A stretch of DNA of 64,000 nucleotides from Paenibacillus senegalimassiliensis (GCF_001486585.1 NZ_LN909043.1:311361-375360); one strand, 5' to 3'. Shown: positions 43,559 through 53,904, numbered from the stretch's first letter. The notes: a model not told the origin generated them from the letters alone. Program-made: numbers and translations.

Positions 43559-43629
43559 AGCGGGTGAAGGGAATCGAACCCTCGCCTCAAGCTTGGGAAG
43601 CTGGCATTCTACCATTGAACTACACCCGC
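43559..43629 (-). tRNA. tRNA-Gly (anticodon CCC)
   Basis: The 71-nt cloverleaf has acceptor GCGGGTG/CACCCGC, D-arm GTTC/GAAT, anticodon loop TTCCCAA (CCC, reads GGG) and T-arm GAGGG-TTCGATT-CCCTT. The anticodon stem CCAGC/GCTTG has one C-U mismatch. The CCC isoacceptor is rarer than TCC or GCC in Bacilli. Confidence 0.9.
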
Positions 43630-43725
43630 AAAAGCTAAGCAAGAAACATTATAACTCCAAGCGAACGGAAGTTCAAGCGGTTTGGGGAAAATACCGGAGT
43701 GTGTACTTGTTTTTTCGGAAAACGC

Positions 43726-43784
43726 TTGCAGCATATTTGGGGTTGTGATATATAAAAAATAGGAAATCTAAACGATTAGATTTA
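43726..43784 (+). promoter_or_regulatory. Promoter and LacI-type operator of the regulator gene
   Basis: TTGCAG (43726-43731), 17 nt and TATATA (43749-43754) are followed by AAATCTAAACGATTAGATTT (43764-43783). This is a near-palindrome with the central CG typical of LacI-family sites, placed over the transcription start for self-repression. Confidence 0.65.
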
Positions 43785-43836
43785 AATTATGTTCACCAGG
43801 CTTCTAGCGAAGCTATGGAAGGAGGTGGGGACAAGC

Positions 43837-44895
43837 ATGAGCATGAGTCATCCAAGCATCAAAGATATTGCAGCGAAAGCGAATGTATCTACCGCTACCG
43901 TCTCCTATGTACTGAACGGGACACGCAATGTCCGTCCGAAGACGCGTGAACGGGTGCTGGCCGCCATAGCGGAGATGAACTACAAGCCCAATAATATTGC
44001 CAAGAGCCTCAAGCGGCGGCGTACGGATACCATTGGAGTAATTGCCGAGGATGTCACGGTATTTAACACGCCGGAGATTATCGACGGGATCAACGACTAT
44101 GGAGATCGCCATGATCTCTACATTTTGCTGACTAACCTGCGGCTGGACAAGCGGATCGGCCGGGATTTCAGCCAGGTGGACAGCTATCGGGCTTACGCGG
44201 AAAATGCGGTGTCAGAGCTGCTTAGCAAGCAGGTGGATGGAATGATCTATATCGGTGTCCATCCGCGTGATTTGACCGGATTGATTGATCCCGAAGGAAA
44301 ACCGATTATCTACACCTATGCCTATACACAAGAGGATATTTCGATTCAATACGATGACGAGCAAGCCTCCTATGAAGCCATGTCTCACTTTGTTCAGAAG
44401 GGTCATCAGAGAATCGCTGTTATCAGCGGGCTAATGGACTCTACTCCCTCGCGTTTGCGGTTGAATGGATACTATCGAGCCGTGACCGAGTTTGAGCTTC
44501 CGTTCGACCCGATCTTGATCAAAATGGGAGATTGGGAGAAGGAATCCGGCTACCGGCTTGCTAAGGAACTTTTGACTATGGAGACGCCACCTACCGCCAT
44601 TTTGGCGATGAATGACGTGATGGCAGTGGGTGTGCTGGAAGCCGCCAAGGAACTCGGTGTCGATATCCCCGGGAATGTCTCGCTGATTGGGTTCGATAAC
44701 CGCGAGTTCAGCGGCTATCTGACTCCCAAGATCACAACGATGGATTTACCGCTCCATGAAATGGGCTACCTGGCGATGCAAACGCTGCATGAGCGCATGC
44801 AGGGGAAGAGCACGGCCCGTCCGCCAATGCCGGTATGCCGGTTAACAGAACGGGAGTCTGTAGCGCCTCCACGTCAGCAGAAAGAGATGGGCTAA
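43837..44895 (+). CDS. LacI family transcriptional regulator
   Basis: The 352-residue protein has the N-terminal HTH SIKDIAAKANVSTATVSYVLNGTRNVRPKTRERV and hinge, then a periplasmic-binding-protein-like effector domain (DTIGVIAEDVTVFNTPEI, AILAMNDVMAVGVLEAA, LIGFDNREFSGYLTPKITT) in the usual order. ATG 43837 follows AAGGAGGTGG; the longer frame from 43789 contains that site and is rejected. Matching operators before this gene and before the transporter operon show it controls both. The sugar is unknown. Confidence 0.9.
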   Translation: MSMSHPSIKDIAAKANVSTATVSYVLNGTRNVRPKTRERVLAAIAEMNYKPNNIAKSLKRRRTDTIGVIAEDVTVFNTPEIIDGINDYGDRHDLYILLTNLRLDKRIGRDFSQVDSYRAYAENAVSELLSKQVDGMIYIGVHPRDLTGLIDPEGKPIIYTYAYTQEDISIQYDDEQASYEAMSHFVQKGHQRIAVISGLMDSTPSRLRLNGYYRAVTEFELPFDPILIKMGDWEKESGYRLAKELLTMETPPTAILAMNDVMAVGVLEAAKELGVDIPGNVSLIGFDNREFSGYLTPKITTMDLPLHEMGYLAMQTLHERMQGKSTARPPMPVCRLTERESVAPPRQQKEMG

Positions 44896-44919
44896 AGCCG
44901 GAAGTCTCTTTTTAAACAA

Positions 44920-44939
44920 AAATCTAAACGTTTAGATTT
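44920..44939 (+). promoter_or_regulatory. LacI-type operator of the sugar ABC operon
   Basis: AAATCTAAACGTTTAGATTT is a perfect 20-bp palindrome with central CG, nearly identical to the site at 43764-43783. It lies 100 bp before the solute-binding protein gene. Confidence 0.7.
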
Positions 44940-45039
44940 AGAAAGTGATGACTCCTTTCCGGGGATAATCAAGGGAAATCATGGTTCACCCGGCAAGTTC
45001 ACATATAGCAATAACCATACATTGAAGGAGGGGTTCGTA

Positions 45040-46338
45040 TTGAAACAGAGCAAGAAATGGGTGGTTTTTACTTTAATCTCTGTATTGTGCATCGGGTTAT
45101 TGAGCGCTTGTGGCGGCAAAAATGAAAGCGGTGTCAATGTTGGCGAAGACGGAAGCGCCGCTTCCGGTAAGCAGGAGGAAGTAACCCTGCGGTTTATGAC
45201 CTGGGACTCGGGACAGACGCTTCAACCCTATCAGAACGCGATTAATGCTTTTATGGAGAAATATCCTGAGATTAAAGTGAAGGTAGAATCCGTACCGGAC
45301 AATTACGACCAGAAGCTGCTTACCTCTCTTGCCTCCGAGACGGCTCCCGACGTATTTATGGCCTGGAATTATCCGCTGTATGTCCCAGGTGGCGCTTTGG
45401 AGGATATGCAAACCTGGGTAGACAAGGATAGCTATGACTTGAACATGTATTATCCCATTATTATGGATTATATGAAATATGACGGGAAGCTGTGGGGGTT
45501 GCCCACGACGTATTCCACGCGTGCTATCTATTACAACAAGAAGCTATTTGATGATGCCGGGGTTCCGTATCCACAGGATGGGTGGACTTGGGATCAATTT
45601 GTTGAGACGGTGCAGAAGCTCACCAAGCCAGGGCAATACGGATTTATTATGACCCCGGATGATGTAATGACGATGCAACCGTACTTCTGGAGTAATGGCG
45701 GAGATATGGTTAGCGACGATGGAACAACGATCCAAGGGGTACTGAATAGCGCTGAAAATATTAAAACCATGACGTTCCTCAAGCAATTATACGATGCCTC
45801 TTCCAAGATTAATTCGGCTGGCAAATTCAGCACCAACAATGGACTGGAGTCGTTCCAGACCGGACAAATTGCCATGTTCGATAACGGCATGTGGCCGCTC
45901 GGCGATATGCTTAAGGACGGTAAGCTTGATATTGGCACCGTGACGCATCCTCTTCCTGAGGGGGGCAGTTTAAAGGGCATTATCCATACGTCGGGTTACT
46001 CTATGCCAAAATCCGGGAAGAACAAGGAAGCCGCTTGGGAACTGATCAAATTTATGTCTGGAGAGGAAGGCATCAAGATCATTACAGCGGACAAGTTCGC
46101 GTTCTCCCCGGTGATTGCCGTGGACGAGGAGAATGGATATGCTACCGATCCTTATCTCGAAGCCTTTGCGAAGGAATTGGCAGGAACGGATAAGCTGGTC
46201 GCCAGCATGCGGCATGAAAGATGGAGCGAAGCCGAGGATTTAATTCGGGCGGCCGTACAAGCGATTTTCTACGGAAATGCGGATATTCCAAAGACGCTCG
46301 GCGAGGTGTCAGAGCAGGCGCAGGCTGTCTTGAAGTAA
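45040..46338 (+). CDS. Sugar ABC transporter solute-binding lipoprotein
   Basis: The 432-residue family 1 extracellular binding protein has a signal ending LLSAC (lipobox), then VTLRFMTWDSG, FMEKYPEIKVKVESVPDNYDQKL condensed in the usual order, and the late GYSMPKSGKNKEAAWELIKFM. TTG 45040 follows AAGGAGGGG at 45025-45033, which lies inside the longer frame from 45022. It delivers a mono- or oligosaccharide to the two permeases that follow. Confidence 0.88.
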   Translation: MKQSKKWVVFTLISVLCIGLLSACGGKNESGVNVGEDGSAASGKQEEVTLRFMTWDSGQTLQPYQNAINAFMEKYPEIKVKVESVPDNYDQKLLTSLASETAPDVFMAWNYPLYVPGGALEDMQTWVDKDSYDLNMYYPIIMDYMKYDGKLWGLPTTYSTRAIYYNKKLFDDAGVPYPQDGWTWDQFVETVQKLTKPGQYGFIMTPDDVMTMQPYFWSNGGDMVSDDGTTIQGVLNSAENIKTMTFLKQLYDASSKINSAGKFSTNNGLESFQTGQIAMFDNGMWPLGDMLKDGKLDIGTVTHPLPEGGSLKGIIHTSGYSMPKSGKNKEAAWELIKFMSGEEGIKIITADKFAFSPVIAVDEENGYATDPYLEAFAKELAGTDKLVASMRHERWSEAEDLIRAAVQAIFYGNADIPKTLGEVSEQAQAVLK

Positions 46339-46365
46339 AGTAACACGATTGAGGTGATGCGAGAG

Positions 46366-47322
46366 ATGTTAGCAGAGGCAAAATTGACCAGGACCAAGCC
46401 GGATTTAGCCGGGGTGCGTCGTTCACGAAGACGAAAGCAACGGCGCGAGAACTTGGCCGGATTGTTCTTTATTTCCCCCTGGCTAATTGGATTTATGTTG
46501 CTTATGTTGTTTCCACTGGTCTTCTCCCTGGTGATCAGCTTTACGGAGTGGAATATGACGGGAAGTCCTCAATTTATCGGCATTGAAAATTATGTTCATA
46601 TGTTTACGAGTGATCCGTTTTATTTCAAGGCGATGGGGGTCACATTCAAATATGTATTCCTGATGGTGCCACTTCAAGTGGTGTTCGCTATCGTGATTGC
46701 TGTATTGCTGAACCGAGCCACTTATGGAATCAAGTTTTTTAGAGCCATCTTCTATTTGCCATCCTTAATTCAGGGTGTGACGTTGGCCTTAATTTTCAGT
46801 TGGATGCTGAATGATGATTTTGGGCCGGTCAATTATATGCTCGAACTGGTTGGCTTGCCACGCGTACATTGGCTGACTGACCCGAACGTGGCTTTATATG
46901 CGCTGGTGTTCATTGCTCTTTGGGGCGTTGGTTCGCCGATGGTGTTGTACCTGTCGGCATTGCGTTCCGTGTCTTCAGAATATTATGAAGCTGCGGATAT
47001 CGATGGGGCGGGGCCGGGGCGCAAATTTTTCAATATTACGCTGCCACTGATCACGCCAACCATTTTATTCAACATATTGACCAGTCTGATTTCATCCTTC
47101 CAGACCATCGTACTGGCCTTCGTGCTGACGGGCGGTGGACCGGCCAACTCGACTTATTTCTATTCTTTGCATGTCTACCGTAACGCGTTTACTCATTTTA
47201 AGATGGGTTATGCATCGGCCATGGCTTGGGTCATGTTCATTCTGGTAGTCTTGCTGACCGGGCTGGTTCTGAAGTCATCCAAATACTGGGTTTACTACGA
47301 AGCGGACGGAGGTGGGCGATGA
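46366..47322 (+). CDS. Sugar ABC permease, MalF/UgpA type
   Basis: The 318-residue protein has a basic N-terminus, six predicted membrane helices (first GLFFISPWLIGFMLLMLFPL) and the EAA loop YYEAADIDGAGPGRKFFNITLP, which contacts the ATPase. ATG 46366 follows GAGGTGAT. It overlaps the next permease by ATGA. No ATPase gene is present in the operon, so a shared MsmK/MsiK-type ATPase encoded elsewhere is expected. Confidence 0.88.
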   Translation: MLAEAKLTRTKPDLAGVRRSRRRKQRRENLAGLFFISPWLIGFMLLMLFPLVFSLVISFTEWNMTGSPQFIGIENYVHMFTSDPFYFKAMGVTFKYVFLMVPLQVVFAIVIAVLLNRATYGIKFFRAIFYLPSLIQGVTLALIFSWMLNDDFGPVNYMLELVGLPRVHWLTDPNVALYALVFIALWGVGSPMVLYLSALRSVSSEYYEAADIDGAGPGRKFFNITLPLITPTILFNILTSLISSFQTIVLAFVLTGGGPANSTYFYSLHVYRNAFTHFKMGYASAMAWVMFILVVLLTGLVLKSSKYWVYYEADGGGR

Positions 47323-48161
47323 TGCAGACGTCTATAGGCAAGAAACGAATACACACCATAATATTTCAAATGCTGATTTGGCTGACAGCAGCGGCCTTCC
47401 TGTTCCCGATTGCCTGGATGTTGTCCACGGCGCTTAAGCTGCCGGAGGATATTTTTACGGCAAAGCCGCAGCTTCTGCCAGAATCATTCCAGTGGAGCAA
47501 CTTTATCAACGCGTGGAATGCCCAGCCATTTGGCCGGTTCTTGCTCAATACACTGATTGTAGTAGGGGTGTCTACGCCGCTGGCCATGCTGTCGGCCACG
47601 ATGGTTGCCTTCGGGTTCGCGCGAATCAACTTTTGGGGCAGGAACTCGTTATTTTTGCTAGTCATCGGAACGATGGTCATTCCCTGGGATGTGACGGCGA
47701 TTCCCCTTTATATCGAATATAACAAGCTGGGGCTGATTAATACGCTGTGGCCGATGATTTTGCCCGGAGCTTTTGGTTCCGCCTTCTTCATCTTCCTGGC
47801 CAGACAATTTATTATGGGCATCCCCAAGGATTTGGATGAAGCAGCGGAGATTGATGGATGCAACCGCTGGCAAATTTATCAACGTATTATTTTACCTTTG
47901 TGCCGACCGATTGTAGTAGTGATTGGCGTATTTCATTTTGTGTGGTGCTGGAACGAGTTCTTGACTCCGCTGATCTTTATTAACGACCAGAGCATGTACA
48001 CCTTGCCCCTCGGGATTAACTTGTTCAAGAACGCCTTTAATATCGAATACGAAAAGCTGATGGCCATCTCCTGCCTGTCGGTGCTGTTCCCGGCCACACT
48101 GTTCTATTTTACACAAAACTTGATTCTGGGGGGCATTTCCCTGAGTGGGGTCAAAAAGTAA
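47319..48161 (+). CDS. Sugar ABC permease, MalG/UgpE type
   Basis: The 280-residue partner permease has helix 1 FQMLIWLTAAAFLFPIAWML and the EAA loop LDEAAEIDGCNRWQIYQRII, and ends in the usual LSGVKK. It starts at ATG 47319 (or 47322) behind GGAGGTG; the longer frame to 47226 lies inside the other permease. It forms the channel with the MalF-type subunit. Confidence 0.88.
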   Translation: MMQTSIGKKRIHTIIFQMLIWLTAAAFLFPIAWMLSTALKLPEDIFTAKPQLLPESFQWSNFINAWNAQPFGRFLLNTLIVVGVSTPLAMLSATMVAFGFARINFWGRNSLFLLVIGTMVIPWDVTAIPLYIEYNKLGLINTLWPMILPGAFGSAFFIFLARQFIMGIPKDLDEAAEIDGCNRWQIYQRIILPLCRPIVVVIGVFHFVWCWNEFLTPLIFINDQSMYTLPLGINLFKNAFNIEYEKLMAISCLSVLFPATLFYFTQNLILGGISLSGVKK

Positions 48162-48193
48162 ATCAGCCGACTGAGGGAGGGTGGAGGAGTCTG

Positions 48194-50635
48194 ATGAACA
48201 TACTGGAAAATGCAACATTCGCAGTAGAATTTACTTCTCGCGGCGCGGTGAAGAGTCTTCGGTTCAAGGATGACCCCAGCGCTATGAACTGGGTCGTGGA
48301 CCCGGAATATTTGCTCGAAGCCGGGTATTCGGACACGATTGACAAGTTATTCGGGGAATGGAGTGCTGTGGCCCAGGGGAAGACCATCAACAGCAGTGAT
48401 TATATTCCAACCAGGATTCAGGCCAGCGAGAATGGCCTGACGGTTGGCTTCCATACGGAAATGCTGGAGGTGGACTTGGTCTATACCTTGGAGGAAGAGC
48501 GACTGCGCTGGAATATTACTTGCCGCAACACACTGGACGTGCCGATCAGCCTGGACGGTCTGCATGTATGGTTCCCATTAGCCTATATCATGTTCCGAGA
48601 CGAGAATGTACTGCGCAATATGCAGCAGTCCTGTGCGCTATTTGCTCATACAGGTGGAGACTTTGCCAAGTTTGCTGCTATCCGGCGCAGCCATGAAGCC
48701 CCGCATTTGGGCGTTTACGGGCAAGAGGGCACTACGGCCGCCTTTGGCTCCTTCTGCCGCTATGAGAACCGCTTCCTGGAGCAGGTGTCGCCTTCTTTGG
48801 ATGGGGTTGTGTTTCATCGTTTGGGGTTGGTGGAGAACGGAGCCTCCATGCCGGAATTGGTGGCTACAGACTGGATTTACAAGGAGAATTACCGTTCGGT
48901 GATGCTGGAGGCAGGGCAACAGCTCTGCTGGGAATATGTATTTACAGCCTGTCAGGGGAGAGAGGACTTCTACCGCAGGGCGCTGGAGCTTGGCCATCCT
49001 CGCTGGTCTTATACGCCGGTGTTGACGGAAGGCGGGCAATTCGAGGCGGAATTGGAGCTGGCGATGGGACAAAAGGTCAAATCCCTTCGTCTGGTCACGG
49101 CTGATCGGCAATCTGCTGGAGAACGCCGTCTGGTTGCGGAAGATATAACAGGACTAGTAACTATGAATGAGCCGCAGGCCGAAGGAACCTATCAAATACG
49201 ATATCACCCGCATGACCCGGGGGAACGCAGGCTGGAATTAATCATGGAAGATGGACGTAGAGATATCTTGGTCTGGAACGTCCTGGAGCCGATTGATCAA
49301 ATGTTGGAGAAGCGGGCGGAGTGGTTATGCCAACATAGTTATGATGAGGTGGGGCAGGGGGGAAGGCCTCATGCCTTCTTGCCCCTATCCAATCAAGGGG
49401 AGTCTCTGGGCAAGCTAAACTTCCTGCTGATGAAGAACAAACTGGCCGCTCCGGTGGCCGAACAGGTGCACAAGGCAGAGGCTTCAGCGGTGCTTGATTT
49501 GAAAAATCACTGGTTTGAAGACGGTGATTTCACCAGACCTCGCGCCTTATACGGATCGTTTTACCGCATTTTTGACCTGGACTATATCGCCCATGTCTTT
49601 TACTTGCTCTCGCAAATGGATGATACGCTCTTGAAGCTGAACTCACCACAGACGTATTTGCAGTGGGCCGCCGAGGTGATGAGCATCCGGCTTGATCCGG
49701 CTTGTCATGCGGGACAACGGGAGCAGGACGAAACGGGGCTGAGTGGCGTGTTTATCATGTACATCGATGATTTGCTGACAGGCTTGAAGGCGGCAGGGCT
49801 GGAACGATGGTACGACAAGCTAAAGGGCCTCTGGGAGAGATTTGGCGAGCGATTGAGCCAGGATACACGTCAGTTCGCCGGGGCCGTAACCGAGCATTTC
49901 TATGATAATGCTGGATTTGGCCCAACCTGTGAAACGCTGCTGCATCTTGGCTTGAGCGAAGAAGCCGAGAAGTACGGACAATTAATTTTGGCCAACATCG
50001 GCTTCAGCAACGATTATCGGGGACAGAATCCGGATCGATGGTGGGAAGCGTTGTCCTACATGATCCATTCGTTATGGGGTGGATTAGTAGCGGCTTCCTC
50101 GCGGGTGGCTTACGAGCATCTGGGGAATCCGGAATATCTTGAAGCCTCCTACCGGGCCACGATGGCGGTATTCAACTGCTATGATTGGAACGTTAGCTCC
50201 ACGCCCAGACAGTTGCAGCCGGGAGAGGCGGCTTCCACCTTTAGCGTAGTGGCACCTAATTTGAATATGCCGATGTTGTCTCGGAACCGCTTCGGTCAGT
50301 CGGTATTCCAGAATGCGGACGATCCCCTCTTTGCCGCCCTGTTCTCCAGTGTAACCGGAGATGATTGGGACATGGGGGAAGAGCTTGTGGCTTACCTACT
50401 CGGATTTGGCACGACGGCCTATGTGTACCGAGCAGCCTCCGGCAAGCTGAGATGCGTTAACGGATATTTGAGCGAGGAGCAGGGCGGGATTCGTATCAAG
50501 AGCTATGCCGCCTATCCACAAAAAATAGTTATGTTGGAAGAGGGACTTTCTTTGCAAGCCAAGCCAGGAAAACAGCTTCGGGAAGCCTGGTTGCTGGAGG
50601 GGGAACTTCGGCTTACGCAGTCTATCGCAAAATGA
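48194..50635 (+). CDS. Large probable glycoside hydrolase of the sugar operon (DUF5695-like)
   Basis: The 813-residue cytosolic protein has an N-terminal beta-rich part (about 1-330: FAVEFTSRGAVKSLRFKDD, then WNITCRNTLDVPISLDGLHVWF condensed) and a C-terminal helical part that looks like an (alpha/alpha)6 barrel (YRIFDLDYIAHVFYLLSQM, NPDRWWEALSYMIHSLWGG). This two-part layout is that of family 127/88-type and DUF5695 proteins, but I cannot name the family firmly. ATG 48194 follows GAGGGAGG. As last gene of a LacI-controlled ABC operon it probably cleaves the imported sugar inside the cell. Confidence 0.7.
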   Translation: MNILENATFAVEFTSRGAVKSLRFKDDPSAMNWVVDPEYLLEAGYSDTIDKLFGEWSAVAQGKTINSSDYIPTRIQASENGLTVGFHTEMLEVDLVYTLEEERLRWNITCRNTLDVPISLDGLHVWFPLAYIMFRDENVLRNMQQSCALFAHTGGDFAKFAAIRRSHEAPHLGVYGQEGTTAAFGSFCRYENRFLEQVSPSLDGVVFHRLGLVENGASMPELVATDWIYKENYRSVMLEAGQQLCWEYVFTACQGREDFYRRALELGHPRWSYTPVLTEGGQFEAELELAMGQKVKSLRLVTADRQSAGERRLVAEDITGLVTMNEPQAEGTYQIRYHPHDPGERRLELIMEDGRRDILVWNVLEPIDQMLEKRAEWLCQHSYDEVGQGGRPHAFLPLSNQGESLGKLNFLLMKNKLAAPVAEQVHKAEASAVLDLKNHWFEDGDFTRPRALYGSFYRIFDLDYIAHVFYLLSQMDDTLLKLNSPQTYLQWAAEVMSIRLDPACHAGQREQDETGLSGVFIMYIDDLLTGLKAAGLERWYDKLKGLWERFGERLSQDTRQFAGAVTEHFYDNAGFGPTCETLLHLGLSEEAEKYGQLILANIGFSNDYRGQNPDRWWEALSYMIHSLWGGLVAASSRVAYEHLGNPEYLEASYRATMAVFNCYDWNVSSTPRQLQPGEAASTFSVVAPNLNMPMLSRNRFGQSVFQNADDPLFAALFSSVTGDDWDMGEELVAYLLGFGTTAYVYRAASGKLRCVNGYLSEEQGGIRIKSYAAYPQKIVMLEEGLSLQAKPGKQLREAWLLEGELRLTQSIAK

Positions 50636-50644
50636 AATCATACA

Positions 50645-50676
50645 AAAAAGCCGCAGAGTGTCAGCTCTGCGGCTTC
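50645..50676. terminator. Bidirectional terminator
   Basis: AAGCCGCAGAG pairs with CTCTGCGGCTT; T-runs are on the minus side. It ends the sugar operon and the redoxin gene. Confidence 0.8.
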
Positions 50677-50698
50677 GTGCGGATAAGAGTAGCTTGTT

Positions 50699-51280
50699 CT
50701 ATACCAGATCGCAGGCGTCCGCTGGCATCCAGTGAGCATCTTGGCCTTCCCATTTGACATTGCAGCCAATAGGATTTGTTAAGGAAATAGAAACCGGCTT
50801 GCCAGAGACCAGCTCGGACAAAGCACGCTCAAGATCATTGGTTGTCATCTTGCTAACCTCACGCGGGTTATCTACCCCGCGGCCGGTATATACCAGCTTA
50901 CGGTCGGTATCAAATACATAGAAATGGGGTGTCCGTAGAGCGCCGTAGGCTTTCGCGGCCTCTTGTGTACGATCCCGTAAATAGACCCAAGGAAAACGTT
51001 GTTCCTCCATCCGTTTGACCATGTGCTCAAAGGAATCATCCGGATGCGTAATTTCGCTATTGGCATTAATGCCGACAAAAGTAACACCATGCTCTTTAAA
51101 CTTCTCGGCAGTCTGACGTGTGACTTCGTCAGAACCAACGACGTAAGGACAATGATTGCAGGTGAAGAACACGACAAGCACCGGAGATCCGGAGAAACTC
51201 TGTAAGGAATAAGTCTGGCCATCCGTAGCCGGCAACAGAAAGTCCGGCGCCTTGGATCCGATTTCCAACGTGAAACTCAA
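50699..51280 (-). CDS. Thioredoxin-fold redoxin (AhpC/TSA-like)
   Basis: The 193-residue protein has [34 protein letters not shown] with a C-x-x-C-P pair, and [18 protein letters not shown] with the cis-Pro. This is the small Bacilli thioredoxin-family group with CNHCP and a C-terminal Gly-Cys (NPIGCNVKW). TTG 51280 follows AAGGTGATC; GTG 51289 is the other choice. It is probably a cytosolic thiol oxidoreductase, monocistronic. Confidence 0.85.
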   Translation of the reverse strand: MSFTLEIGSKAPDFLLPATDGQTYSLQSFSGSPVLVVFFTCNHCPYVVGSDEVTRQTAEKFKEHGVTFVGINANSEITHPDDSFEHMVKRMEEQRFPWVYLRDRTQEAAKAYGALRTPHFYVFDTDRKLVYTGRGVDNPREVSKMTTNDLERALSELVSGKPVSISLTNPIGCNVKWEGQDAHWMPADACDLV

Positions 51281-51819
51281 ACTGATCACCTTCCCTATGA
51301 AATTTTGAAGCGCTTACTAGCATTGTACTCTATGAACCTTATTATCTCAATTATCTCAATTTTTAATTTCTAGTTTAAAGGGAGATTGGAAATTTTTTTA
51401 TATAAGGAGAGAAATAGAAAAAATTGTATTGTCTCTAACGTAAAAATAATGTAAAGTAACTTAACAAATAAACCAATTCATCCTTCGCGTTAGTATACCT
51501 CACACGAAAATTGACCTCAGTTCGATTATCTGTCACATATAGTAGAACTAATGTGATGCATGATATAGCCTCGAACAGCGAGATGATTTTACTCATCACT
51601 TTATCCAAATACAGCAAAGAAGCAACAACACACATATGTCCATAGTGGAGAGACATTTAATTTATCCGAATCAAGCGAATTTATAGCGATAATTTGCTGA
51701 TAAAATATCGTTTTTTCTCTTTCTTTAGTATATTGCAGCAAAGAAGAGTTGATGCACAATTGTCCACAACTAGTGGATGGTTTTGTCTATTTATTTTTGT
51801 GAGGAAAAGAGGTTGTGAC
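51281..51819. other. AT-rich gene-free stretch before the oligopeptide ABC operon
   Basis: About 540 bases with no supported gene. It has short inverted repeats (TCCAC-AACTA-GTGGA near 51765) and promoter-like hexamers such as TTGTAT-17-TAATGT, none strong. It presumably carries the control region of the operon that starts at 51820. Confidence 0.4.
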
Positions 51820-52809
51820 ATGATTCAACCCATTTTGCAGATTGAGGATTTGCACACACACTTTTTTACTGATCGAGGTGAAATCCCTGCGGTTGATGGC
51901 GTTAATTTGTATGTTAATCCCGGAGAAGTCTTGGGTGTTGTAGGCGAATCCGGTTGTGGGAAGAGCGTAACCTCCCTGTCCATACTCAAACTTATTCCGC
52001 AGCCGCCCGGTAGAATTACCGGAGGCTCGATCTTGTTCAAGGGGCAGGACATCGTTGCGATGAAGGAACGTGAAATGCGCTCTATCCGTGGGAACTCCAT
52101 TTCCATGATTTTTCAGGAACCCATGACTTCGTTGAACCCGTTGTTCACCGTAGGGCAGCAAATCGGAGAATCGGTTCGACTACATCGTCAGTTCAGCAAG
52201 AAGGAAGCGCGGGAGCATACCATCGATATGTTGAGAAGGGTTGGCATCGCGCGGCCAGAAGCTATCATCGACGAATACCCGCATCAATTGTCTGGCGGTA
52301 TGCGGCAGCGGGTCATGATTGCGATGGCGATTTCCTGTAGCCCTGAATTGTTGATTGCCGACGAACCCACCACCGCGCTGGATGTAACTATTCAGGCACA
52401 GATTCTTGATTTGATTCGACGTCTGAACGAAGAGAACGGCACGGCTGTGATGATGATTACCCATGATCTTGGCGTAGTTGCGGAGATGTGTCACCGGGTA
52501 GCGGTGATGTATGCAGGGAAGGTAGTGGAGGAAGGCAGCGTGCATGATATTTTCAAAAATCCACTACATCCCTATACGCAAGGCTTGATCAAATCCGTGC
52601 CTCGTATGGATGAAGACCGCAGGCGTCTGTTCTCCATTCCCGGTAACGTGCCAATTTTGAACACGGAGCTAACGGGCTGTCGCTTTGCCGAACGATGTGA
52701 GAATGTCATGCCCGTATGTCTGGAGAAGCTTCCTGAACTTCAGGAATGCGAATCGGCGCATAGCTGCCGGTGCTGGCTTCATGAAACGCCACAGGAGGAA
52801 GTCGTATGA
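51820..52809 (+). CDS. Oligopeptide/dipeptide ABC transporter ATPase (OppD/DppD)
   Basis: The 329-residue ATPase has Walker A GESGCGKS, the signature LSGGMRQRV, Walker [13 protein letters not shown] and the C-terminal OppD/F Cys-rich domain (CRFAERC-type). ATG 51820 follows AAAGAGG. The frame to 51694 encodes an implausible N-terminus and is not used. It overlaps the partner ATPase by ATGA. Confidence 0.9.
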   Translation: MIQPILQIEDLHTHFFTDRGEIPAVDGVNLYVNPGEVLGVVGESGCGKSVTSLSILKLIPQPPGRITGGSILFKGQDIVAMKEREMRSIRGNSISMIFQEPMTSLNPLFTVGQQIGESVRLHRQFSKKEAREHTIDMLRRVGIARPEAIIDEYPHQLSGGMRQRVMIAMAISCSPELLIADEPTTALDVTIQAQILDLIRRLNEENGTAVMMITHDLGVVAEMCHRVAVMYAGKVVEEGSVHDIFKNPLHPYTQGLIKSVPRMDEDRRRLFSIPGNVPILNTELTGCRFAERCENVMPVCLEKLPELQECESAHSCRCWLHETPQEEVV

Positions 52810-53807
52810 GTGAACCGTTATTGCAAGTCGAACATCTGAAGAAATATTACCCGATCGGTGGAGGATGGTTTGGCAAGTCTCCGCAGTTGGTCAAAGCGGT
52901 AGATGATATCTCCTTCACTGTACGCAAAGGGGAAACCTTTGGACTGGTTGGAGAAAGTGGATGCGGCAAATCGACGACAGGCCGCTCCATCCTGCGTCTG
53001 ATTGAACCCAGCGAGGGAAAGGTGATCTTCGACGGGAAAGAGATTACGGCACTTTCCCCGGAAGAACTGAGACGTACACGTAAGGACATGCAGATCGTGT
53101 TCCAGGACCCGTTCTCTTCTCTGGACCCACGTCATACTGTTCAGCGGATTCTGGAAGAGCCACTGATTGTACACGGTATGGGGAATGCGAAAGAACGCCA
53201 GGCGATGATCCAGCGGCTCATTGATGTGGTAGGGCTAACACAAAGCCATTTGCAACGTTATCCCCACCAGTTCTCGGGAGGACAACGACAACGGATTGGA
53301 ATAGCCAGGGCCCTGTCGTTGCAGCCAAAGCTGATTGTGGCCGATGAGCCTGTCTCAGCGCTGGATGTGTCCATTCAGTCTCAAGTCATTAACCTGCTCC
53401 AGGATTTACAGGAGGAGTTCGGATTAACCTATATCTTTATTGCGCATGACCTTAGCGTTGTGAAGCACATCTGTGACCGGGTTGCTGTCATGTATCTGGG
53501 CCGGATTGTGGAAATTGCTGACAAGCACAAATTATATACTAAGCCGCAGCATCCCTACACTCAAGCCCTGTTATCGGCCGTGCCAGAGCCTGATCCAGAC
53601 CGTAAGCCGGAGCGGATCATCCTGCAAGGGGAGGTTCCGAGCCCGGCTAATGCGCCCATCGGCTGCGCGTTCCACACGCGATGCCCCCAAGCGATGGAGG
53701 TCTGCCACACGCACCGTCCCGAGTTAGCGGAGACGGACCAAGGACATCTGACAGCCTGTCATTTATTCACAGAGATGCGTGCCACGGGCCAGACTCATCT
53801 AGCTTGA
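52806..53807 (+). CDS. Oligopeptide/dipeptide ABC transporter ATPase (OppF/DppF)
   Basis: The 333-residue ATPase has [45 protein letters not shown] and the C-terminal GCAFHTRCPQAMEVC iron-sulfur-like Cys motif seen in OppF/DppF. It starts by ATGA overlap with the OppD-type gene. It forms the heterodimeric ATPase of one importer. Confidence 0.9.
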   Translation: MSEPLLQVEHLKKYYPIGGGWFGKSPQLVKAVDDISFTVRKGETFGLVGESGCGKSTTGRSILRLIEPSEGKVIFDGKEITALSPEELRRTRKDMQIVFQDPFSSLDPRHTVQRILEEPLIVHGMGNAKERQAMIQRLIDVVGLTQSHLQRYPHQFSGGQRQRIGIARALSLQPKLIVADEPVSALDVSIQSQVINLLQDLQEEFGLTYIFIAHDLSVVKHICDRVAVMYLGRIVEIADKHKLYTKPQHPYTQALLSAVPEPDPDRKPERIILQGEVPSPANAPIGCAFHTRCPQAMEVCHTHRPELAETDQGHLTACHLFTEMRATGQTHLA

Positions 53808-53904
53808 TAACAACAGGGGCATGAACCATGGTTTATAGCTGGGCCTTAGGTCTGGCTTCTTATAAACACCTAAAAATAATCGTGATTCAGAAGGGAGCCA
53901 CAAT

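Noticed and set aside
51435..51656. Minus-strand frame of 73 codons in the gene-free stretch
   Set aside because: No ribosome binding site and no recognisable motif; the composition follows the AT-rich background.
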